A stretch of DNA of 64,000 nucleotides from Heliopora coerulea (lineage: Eukaryota > Cnidaria > Anthozoa > Scleralcyonacea > Helioporidae), in NCBI GenBank assembly GCA_030142905.1, contig JASJOG010000011.1, positions 186,001 to 250,000 of the forward strand, in the 5' to 3' direction. Of the stretch, positions 56,801-64,000 are shown one piece after another. A model generated the notes under the pieces. The model was not told the origin of the DNA. It did not search any database and saw only the letters and a program-made list of their open reading frames with translations. The stretch's first letter is position 1, and each line of letters begins with the position of its first letter. Both the position numbers and the translations under genes were made by a program.

Positions 56801-58126
56801 CGGCCTGGTTTTTAACAAGAAATCGTTACCTATTTGGGTTCAGCTAACAAGCATGGTAGTTGGTTACATTAATTACAAACTTTACATGTTCTAGTGATTT
56901 ATTGAGGCGAGCGAGAGGCGAAACACACTAAATCCCATAAATGTCGAATGCGATTCAGTATTGTATATTACTTGTCCAACAAATACTTCTATAAGTCTAT
57001 GTTTACAAATCATTTTTAAGATGCTACACATTTGAGTCGAATTAAATGAAGGAGACGTTTATGTAAATAAGGCGAATTTTGCATCCAATTTAGAACTGCT
57101 GATAAAACACCCATTTCTTTTGTTGTTTTTTCTTTATCAATGATAAATCAGTTGGATGACGATTTTTATCCAAGTGCATTTGATGAACATTATCTTGTAA
57201 ATATAGTGAACATGCAGTGATGAATTTGTATTGTAAAATAAAGAAAGGGACCCCCAATAATTACAGTTTTTTATTATCTGTACATCGTTTGTATGTGTTT
57301 ATATTTTGTTAATAGTTTTATTTGATCCCATACGTTCCAGGACCAAGTAGCAAAGTATTTTAATAATTTACCCGGATATATTCGAAACTGTAAAGATTTT
57401 AAACTTTTTCCGAAAGATACATTTATGTTATTATTTAATCGTGTTAGAGATATTGAAAATTATTAGGAAATTGTTATAACATGTAATTACGTATTTTAAT
57501 ATACTATTTGCATATGTGTCAATTTTGTTCTATCTTAATTATTTAATTATTGTTATTTAGTTATGATCGTAGGAGAAGAGCCACTTTGTGGAAGTAATAC
57601 AATAAATTCATCATTATTATTATCATTATTATTATTTAGAATGAAAATACCGTATCAGTACAATAATTCTTAGGTATTGTTATCTTCAACGACCTCTGTG
57701 AAAACTGAGCTTTTATTTTGATTATTTTTACATGTTGACTAAGCTACCCTACGTTCAAGGGAAAAAAGAAACAAAGATACAGTAGATATGCTTGCAATGT
57801 TCTTCTTTACCGATTAATCTTTTGCCCTGGAAGGGCTAATATAATAATTAGTGCAAGCATTGATGCATTTATGCCAATATGAATACATTTTTAATGGCTC
57901 TATCTCTCTTGGCAAGATTCCTCTTGAGGATAGCAAGAAATACTGGGAAAACAATGTAGACGAACCAAATGAAACAAATTCAAAATACTTGTAACCCTGA
58001 TTCTCAATGGTTTTCTTGATAAAGGTTGAAGACCGACTGATGAGAGAAACTTTAAGAAAGAAGAAATTGATGCAGGAGGGACAAGCGTTTGCATGGCAAA
58101 GCGTGAATGATGTTTACGATATGTGA
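53838..58126 (+). CDS. CBFB: Core-binding factor subunit beta, 5 coding exons
   Basis: Non-DNA-binding partner of Runx transcription factors; it raises their DNA affinity and stability in the nucleus. Exons: 53838-53915, 54480-54566, 55060-55164, 55724-55840 and 58025-58126, all phase 0 with GT-AG introns, giving 162 residues (human 182-187). Exon 1 reads MPRVVPDQKAKFLTDPLFRE, the family's signature start. Exon 2 has RYTNYLDYCLEERQLRFRAE, exon 3 GINLSLSMPKPPGFRYTSSY and VDFRRERGK, exon 4 VYLTCPLIFNGVCVNFCGCL and GFGHLEFDEKSAQ. All align with the CBF-beta fold, including the Runx-binding region of exons 2-4. The last exon (VEDRLMRETLRKKK, stop at 58124-58126) is chosen because it fits the helix after FDEERAQ in other animals, but its acceptor (TTGATAAAG) is weak and an alternative exists at 57152-57220. 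Confidence 0.88.
56500..57640. other. CBFB intron 4 with retroelement-like remnants
   Basis: Short frames (56502-56705 and following) lead nowhere. 57330-57640 looks like the 3' end of a LINE: SSKVF, then stops, then an AT-rich tail finishing in TCATTATTATTATCATTATT. Exact identity not resolved. Confidence 0.35.
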
Positions 58127-59570
58127 ATGAAGACGTGGAAGTCATAAAAGTACTTCTCAATCTCATGACTCCTATGAAGTTAACCAATAACGATGAAGGC
58201 GATCTATAGTAACTGACTTTCAATTCTATCCAACGGATATCGTTAAACCGATATATACAGTACATTAGAGCAACAGAGACTATATTTCATCTTTGATAAG
58301 CTGATAATCTAGAAATCAATGAATGTGGTTCACATAGGAAATCCAGTAAATTAATCTTACGTATTTAAACACTAAAGGTGTTACTATAGGGAGATGTTTT
58401 TTTTTATACTCAGAATGGAAAAATGAAAAAAAAGAAACAATGGAAAACAACAAAGGGAGACGAAATGTTTTATGTTAAACGAAATAATGACTTTTGTAGA
58501 TGCATTTATTTAAAAGATATTAGTGATTAACTTATTCTGTTGACATAATTTAAATTATTTTAAAATTTTATAGTCTTCCTCACAGTTGTATTTTCAGTTT
58601 ACAAGAATACATGTATTACGCTTTACATATATCTTTTGCAGCATCTTTCTATTCATATCTATTAGTAAAAACATCTGTCATCGTTGTTCATTTATCTGGG
58701 ATTGGAAAAAAAGTGCTTTGTAAAGAACTGAAAAATTCCAGCATTTATTTTAGATTTTAAAAGGCGAACTGATTCAGATACCTTGTCAACTAAGGGAAAG
58801 CGCAGTAGTGAACAGTAGTGCGTCAAAAAACTACGAGTGGTAAATATTGGGAAACAGTTATGTCTAATAATTTCTAAAAAGGACAAATATACGAACAAAG
58901 AATTCTTTTCTAACCAATTGTTAAAGTTGTTGTCCGAAAGGACTTACCTGCCTTCATTTCTATGGTATGTCATATATTTATGTGAGTCAGAGATGGTTGA
59001 ATTAATAGCTTATTTATTTATAAGTATGTATATGTATGTATATTTTGTATGAAAATGTATCTATATGCAAGTGCACGCATGTTCATATTTGTTTATGTTT
59101 GTGCAGTGCATATGTATGTGTATATATATGCTATATATACACCATACATAATATATGTTTATATATTATATATCAATGTGCACTTCTATAACTCATTTAT
59201 AATATGTCAGGAAAATTCAAAAGAAATTGATGTTTAATCGGGGTCTGTAAATATGGTACAGAACTGAGTAATAAAACATCAGTTCTTTGCCACATTTATT
59301 GAAAATCTTGATATTTTATTAATCAGTTCTGAATCACATCCACAGACTCGGCTGATGCCTTCCACTCCCCTTTTTTTGCAATAAAACTGATTTCTTTTTA
59401 CTTGGTCTATCCTTTTGTAATTTTTTTCGATTTTGCAAAGATGACTGAGAGCAGTAATTTACAAAATTCGTTTCTGTCCTATACCAGAATGTAAAGACAT
59501 TAGGCTTCGCCTCGTGTCTCTATATCCCAAAAGAGAACGGCTATTCAATTTTCATTATACAAACAGTGCA
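58127..59570. other. AT-rich DNA, no gene seen
   Basis: Presumably CBFB 3' UTR at its start, then intergenic DNA. No supported exon or named repeat. Confidence 0.4.
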
Positions 59571-59572
59571 TC

Positions 59573-59620
<48 letters not shown>

Positions 59621-60102
59621 GTAGATAGATAGATAGATACTTACATGCATATGTACATTTATTCATATATAAATATACATCTATGCATATTTGAATGTAT
59701 ATATACGCACATTTATAAATACATAAATATATGCATGCAGAAATATATACATGCATAAATATATACACACATAAACATATACATATGTACATATATAAAT
59801 ATATGCTTGTCAGTATACATATTTATATGTATGTATGTATGTATCATATACATGGATATGCATGCATGTATGTACTGTATGTATGCATGTATGTATGTAT
59901 CAGGGACGGCGGAGCCGGGGGGGCTACAGCCCCCAATTTTTCCCAAAATAACGTCAAAACAACTACTTTTCCCGAACATTTGACATTTTCCGGAGAAACA
60001 TTCAAAAGGCTGTCTTTGTGTCACTAGCCCCACTCGAAATTTCGCCCCACCGTCCCTGCGTATGTATGTATGTATGTATGTATGTATGTATGTATGTATG
60101 TA
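59571..60102 (+). repeat. (TAGA)n then (TATG/CATA)n microsatellite, interrupted by a MITE
   Basis: About 65 bp of TAGA units, then diverged ATACAT/TGTATG units to 59900. Pure TATG units resume at 60059-60102 after the inserted element. Confidence 0.92.
59901..60058. mobile_element. Complete 158-bp MITE inside a TATG microsatellite
   Basis: The left end is CAGGGACGGCGGAGCC and the right end, reversed, is CAGGGACGGTGGGGCG. TATG repeat on both sides shows that the element inserted into the microsatellite. A run of seven G (GGGGGGG) and CAGCCCCC near the left end resembles the fragment at 4265-4312. Confidence 0.75.
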
Positions 60103-60647
60103 TGATTAAATGTAATAGATTCCCGCTCAAAATACCTAAATTTGGAGGGAGGAAATACGGATAGGAAAAAACTGAGTGTTAAAGTCCTACTTTACACTGA
60201 AATGAAATGCAAAAATGGCAATCAAAAATATCTGAGAAAACCAAATGTCAACGTCCATTCTTCTGTGGTGCATCCACGGCTCTGATCGTTCTTCTCACTA
60301 TAATTTACATGGTGGATATACGTCAACATTTGGAGAGCTAATCGAGTTATTTGTATCCCACGATTAGAACGAAGCACGCAATTCATGCTGTCAGCCCAAC
60401 CTCGCATGACGACCATTTTCAATAGGCTTATCCTGAGGTTTATTTCAAAGTTTTTCATTTTACCTTCCTTGTGGTCGGCCAAAACGAGAACGTATATTGA
60501 CACAAGTTTTGGCTACCATCTTGCGAGGAATATTAGTTCCGTGAGAACCAACTTGGCTTGCTTTGGCGCCTAGTCACAAAAACGTGGATCAAAACCTGAA
60601 CACACTCAAACTTGCAAATATGGATGATGCGCGGTCAAGTAGAGGCA

Positions 60648-61066
60648 TAATGATTGTAGACGTTCTCTGACCAAAATTATATTTTATTTCGACGAGCTTT
60701 CGGCCACTAGACTGTGGTCTTCGACAGGTTGACTTTGAAAAGGGAGAAATTATTGACAGAGGAAATTTCAGAATAAGGAAAACATTGGAATCATGGCACA
60801 CGGAAACAACAGAAGACGCTGACAACAATGCAATGCCATTACCTAAACAATACACTCAGCTAACAAAGAAACACTGCCACCGCTAATTACTATCTAATCT
60901 GTTTCATGTAAATAACTTAAGTTCTTCATCGGTAATGTCATCCTATTAGAATATATATAAGTTTGCAATTTTCTATAATCGTGTACCTGTCGAAGACCAC
61001 AGTCTAGTGGCCGAAAGCTCGTCGAAATAAAATATAATTTTGGTCAGAGAACATCTCCAATCATTA
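60648..61066. repeat. Inverted-repeat element related to 1441-1600
   Basis: Arms of about 82 bp (60648-60729 and 60984-61066) mirror each other: ATAATGATTG, TTCTCTGACCAAAATTATAT, TTCGACGAGCTTTCGGCCAC, TAGACTGTGGTCTTCGACAG. About 250 bp lie between. ACACTCAAACTTGC occurs at 60602-60615 and again at 61069-61082. No protein encoded. Confidence 0.8.
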
Positions 61067-62130
61067 TACACTCAAACTTGCTGTTCCTTAGGGTAATCTG
61101 GTTCAAGTCTACGCAAGTTGGTGGTCAAGCAAAACTTAAAATGAAACTGTTGCTTGGCTTGAATCATTTACTCGTTTGTGGGATAGATTCCTCCTCTGTA
61201 TCTGGCCTCCCATTATTCCTTCTACCAATTTTGTTTTCTTGCATCGTTCGGCACCTGTGTAAATAATACTTTGCCTCATATATGTGGTAGGGGTATTCAA
61301 GTAAAATTTGAGGTCTAGTCACACATATTCTTCAGAGAGCGAAAGTCCGGATTATCGCCATACCCAATCGTCCTTTTTCTTCTTTTTTTGAACAAGCCAT
61401 CGTTATTACATTTGAGTAGTATGACGATTAGCAACGAGCGTTGCGGCGATGTTTAGCTGGCATATCAACAAAATTTTCTCAAAATGCACGGGAAAATGGA
61501 CAAAAAACGTCGAAAAACGCTCCATTCTCGCCACACATTCGCCAAAATTAGCTGATTTTACAAAAGGTTACGAAGCGGAAAGCGCGTAACCGCGAACAAT
61601 TCTAATTCTACTCTAAAATTATTCAACGGACGTTGGCACTCTTAAAAGAGACGTTTTACGATCCGTACGGCCACTCTGCGGGGTCCAATTACTGATCGTG
61701 ATCCGCCAGATAAATACCCGTTGTTTACGGTATGTTGTACTATTGTAAAGGAAAAGAATTTTGCCGGCATTTCGGGGGGATGCCGTATCGTTTTATCTTC
61801 AAACGCAATGTCTGCAAGTTTGAGTGCAACGCATTTCACTCGTTAACCAACGAATCAGGCCTCCTAACAAATGTTTCAAATTTTGCCTCCGCAGCCTGGG
61901 AGTGCTGAATATTGTTTATGAATATAATGCAGTTGGTGACTACAATTTCTTTGGACATAATTATCTAGGATCAGAGTTGCAGACCTTGTAATGGTGTTTG
62001 GAAAGGAAGAAACACCATTCATTTTATTGAACACCAAAGCGACAACAAAACGACAATAAAAACAGAAAATTTCCACCCCGACTTTTCTGGTCTAAATGCC
62101 GGTGGCCGTCAGGGTCGTGAACTTCTTAAG
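61067..62130. other. No gene seen
   Basis: Short frames only. No repeat that I could name, apart from the flanking elements. Confidence 0.4.
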
Positions 62131-62222
62131 GTAAAAAGTTCAAAGGTTGATAAATGCCGTGACTGGAATTCTTAGAGATCAGTCACGGCCGACTGCCAGT
62201 TATCAAACTTTTAACTTTTTAC
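62131..62222. repeat. Small inverted repeat (foldback)
   Basis: GTAAAAAGTTCAAAGGTTGA at the left and its near-complement TATCAAACTTTTAACTTTTTAC at the right enclose CCGTGACTGG and AGTCACGG, so almost the whole 92 bp can fold into one hairpin. Confidence 0.65.
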
Positions 62223-62981
62223 ATTATTTATCACTGTCTACGCAGTATTCTATCCTTATATCGTAAACTTCTTGGCTAGTAGTCGGCCACTGAAGATCAT
62301 CTTTTACAAAATATATCATATGGCAGGAGAACTATCGAATGATGGTTACCACGCTTTGGCGTGGATGTATTGTTACAACTGTCATTGTAAGTATTCGTGC
62401 GTTTTTCCCACAATCCAGCTGTAGACGCTGTCGAATGGCAAATGTACTTGAACAAATACTAAAAACGAATTATTGCCGTCTGAGGATGGGAAAATTCTAC
62501 CGTGAGTAAATCTCGGTTGATATGTCCCCCAGATTTTAATAATTGCTTACTCTAGTCAACAGTTTCTCTTCCCACCAAAACAGGGCTTACCTTGCAGAAG
62601 TGTGTGCGCTGTCACCCGCTGTCACCCCTAAAGATTTTCGGTAAGTTGGATGGTAAAAGTGATTACAGTGGAACCCCGTTAATACGACCACCGTTGGGTC
62701 GAAAAAATTTGGTCGTATTAATGGGGTGGTCGTATTAAGGGGGGTGGATCAGATAGGTAACAAATGTTTTTTTTAAATGACGTCATGGCAAACGGAGTCA
62801 GATTTCAATTAGCATAACGCTAAAACCACAAAATAATCCACAAATAAATTTTATTAACTGAACACAACTCAACAAAATTAACGAAATGAGATGAATAACC
62901 TTGATAATAAGCCCCTATATTAGTTATTTAAATTTTTTTAGGTTTAAAAATATCTGTAAGCTTCCGTTAGTTTTTCCGACA

Positions 62982-63122
62982 CTAAAGCCAATCGGTTTGA
63001 GCTTGGCAGATTACTCTGGCGAGCTCATTTGCCGTTTTTGAATTTCCTTTCTGTTCAAGAAAATCCAAAGCATCCTGCATTGAGGATATTGCCTGCCGTT
63101 TTCGCTTACAACTTGAAGACAT
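62982..63122 (-). CDS. Small divergent reading frame in pogo-like element (46 aa)
   Basis: ATG at 63122-63120 (minus strand), stop at 62984-62982. It encodes MSSSCKRKRQ, then SSMQDALDFLEQKGNSKT and ANELARVICQAQTDWL, so a basic start is followed by a predicted helix. A minus-strand AATAAA occurs near 62850. It faces away from the HIRAN frame across about 200 bp, which could hold a shared promoter. Function unknown; it may be a remnant of a transposase tail. Confidence 0.45.
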   Translation of the reverse strand: MSSSCKRKRQAISSMQDALDFLEQKGNSKTANELARVICQAQTDWL

Positions 63123-63281
63123 GATGACTGGTCAAGGTGCTTATACACAAAGCTGCAAAGCGTGTTCAGACAAAAAATAATAAATCAGGAAAATCCTCGA
63201 GACATGCGTGAAAATTTTGCACTGATTAAAGTAGAAAAAGTGTGAAATATGGATCGATGACAGATTCGGCGCTTTTCATAG

Positions 63282-63785
63282 CCTGGGCGTGCATACACTC
63301 GTATTTCCGCCGGTAACGTCGAAGGAGTCGTGTCTGGCCCGATCGAAGTTCCTTCTTGGATAAAGGGATATGTTTACAAAGAATACAGGAGAATCAAAAT
63401 TGATGAAGTTCTTGAACTAAAGCACGAACACGACAATGAACAAGACAAGAACGCTATTGTGGTGATTAAGGAAAGAGATGTTGTTGGTCACATTCCAAGG
63501 GCGCTAGCTTCTACAAATCATGGAAATGGGATAGTTCGCCATTTTTTAGCAAAGAGCAGCAGTGAAGCAGAAGCTAAAGTTATTGGAACAGCTGTCAATC
63601 GGGGCGGGGGACATGGAATTGAGATTCCATGTATTTACAAATTTATGGGGCAGGAAAAGAACATTGCCTTGCTAAGCAAATTGCTGGACATCCCGAATAA
63701 CCTATCCGCTAGAGTCGAAATGGAATGTGGCCAAAAGAGAACAGCAGAGGAAAGTGGCAGAAAAAAGAAGGCAAGAAAACGATAA
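63282..63785 (+). CDS. HIRAN-domain protein encoded in the transposon
   Basis: The frame is open from 63282 to the stop at 63783-63785, but no ATG precedes the domain, so an upstream exon or a non-ATG start is needed. A possible acceptor is GTCGAAG at about 63318-63324. The translation has the HIRAN pattern: SWIKGYVYKEYRRIKIDEVL, HEHDNEQDKNAIVVI (the D-x-x-DKNA signature), DVVGHIPRALA, then GGGHGIEIPCIYKFMGQEKN. The last part parallels the end of the HIRAN domain in HLTF, which binds 3' single-stranded DNA ends. The tail KRTAEESGRKKKARKR looks like a bipartite nuclear localisation signal. No helicase or nuclease part is present. AATAAA follows at 63825-63830, so this is a finished stand-alone gene. 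DNA binding is inferred from the family. Confidence 0.8.
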   Translation, partial: PGRAYTRISAGNVEGVVSGPIEVPSWIKGYVYKEYRRIKIDEVLELKHEHDNEQDKNAIVVIKERDVVGHIPRALASTNHGNGIVRHFLAKSSSEAEAKVIGTAVNRGGGHGIEIPCIYKFMGQEKNIALLSKLLDIPNNLSARVEMECGQKRTAEESGRKKKARKR

Positions 63786-64000
63786 AACGACCCAAAAATA
63801 TATTTAATCACGTTCTATCTGTTTAATAAAAATTATAATGAATATTGAAAACGTTTAAGTGTTAATTATTTGCCGAATGTGTAATTAAGATAATTATACA
63901 CCGCATATCAGAATTTGATATCAAAAAAGGCATTATTCAACACGTTGAGTGGTCGTATTAAACAGTAGGGGACATCAAAATATGGTCGTTGGTCGTAATA

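Larger units (their letters stand above)
62666..64000. mobile_element. Pogo-like element carrying a HIRAN-domain gene (right end cut by window)
   Basis: After TA at 62664-62665 the left end reads CAGTGGAACCCCGTTAATAC, with GGTCGTATTAA blocks repeated at about 62710 and 62728. At the window edge GTGGTCGTATTAAACAG (63950) and GGTCGTTGGTCGTAATA (63984-64000) are the same subterminal motifs in inverted order, so the right end should lie within a few tens of bases. CAGTGGAACCCCG with a TA target fits the pogo branch. Inside are two divergent reading frames and no transposase. Confidence 0.78.

Noticed and set aside
57152..57220. Alternative last exon for CBFB
   Set aside because: Phase, acceptor and a nearby AATAAA are good, but the encoded residues do not resemble the CBF-beta C-terminal helix, whereas 58025-58126 do. 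Kept as a possible isoform in the findings.

Overview
The window is animal nuclear DNA: AT-rich, with long GT-AG introns, dispersed retroelements and a satellite array. Three conserved metazoan genes could be assembled exon by exon: KATNB1 (katanin p80), CBFB (core-binding factor beta) and the UPF0598/C8orf82 homologue. The company they keep (Penelope-like elements, CR1/L2-type and endonuclease-tailed LINEs, pogo and hAT MITEs, hammerhead ribozyme repeats) fits a cnidarian, probably a hexacoral such as a stony coral. That assignment is inference; no species marker is visible.

Layout. 1-3110: AT-rich DNA, a foldback repeat and an unrecognised, frame-broken minus-strand coding region. 3785-14380: a nest of retroelements. 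Two LINE fragments lead into a large inverted duplication (arms about 4.72-6.87 kb and 7.89-10.05 kb). Each arm holds part of a dead Penelope-like element joined to the 3' end of an APE-type LINE. A further LINE of the R2/R4/NeSL-like type follows. 15129-16946: UPF0598 gene on the minus strand. 17261-39578: KATNB1 on the plus strand, 24 coding exons and 728 residues, sharing a short divergent intergenic region with UPF0598. Its introns hold microsatellites, MITEs, a tRNA-derived SINE pair, a LINE tail and a well-formed hammerhead ribozyme motif.

39579-53837: no gene that I can name. It contains about 5.5 kb of satellite (a 153-bp array, then a 168-bp array with a 672-bp higher-order unit), a 25-bp minisatellite, a pogo-like MITE, LINE tails and simple repeats. 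53838-58126: CBFB on the plus strand, five coding exons and about 162 residues. 58127-62665: AT-rich DNA with a MITE inside a microsatellite and two inverted-repeat elements. 62666 to the window end: a pogo-like terminal-inverted-repeat element that carries a HIRAN-domain gene and a divergent 46-codon reading frame; its right end lies at or just past the edge.

The host genes have unrelated jobs: microtubule severing, an uncharacterised probably mitochondrial protein, and the partner of Runx transcription factors. The points of most interest are the intact-looking hammerhead motif in a KATNB1 intron, the Penelope palindrome with a degenerate hammerhead near each end, and the HIRAN gene carried by a DNA transposon.
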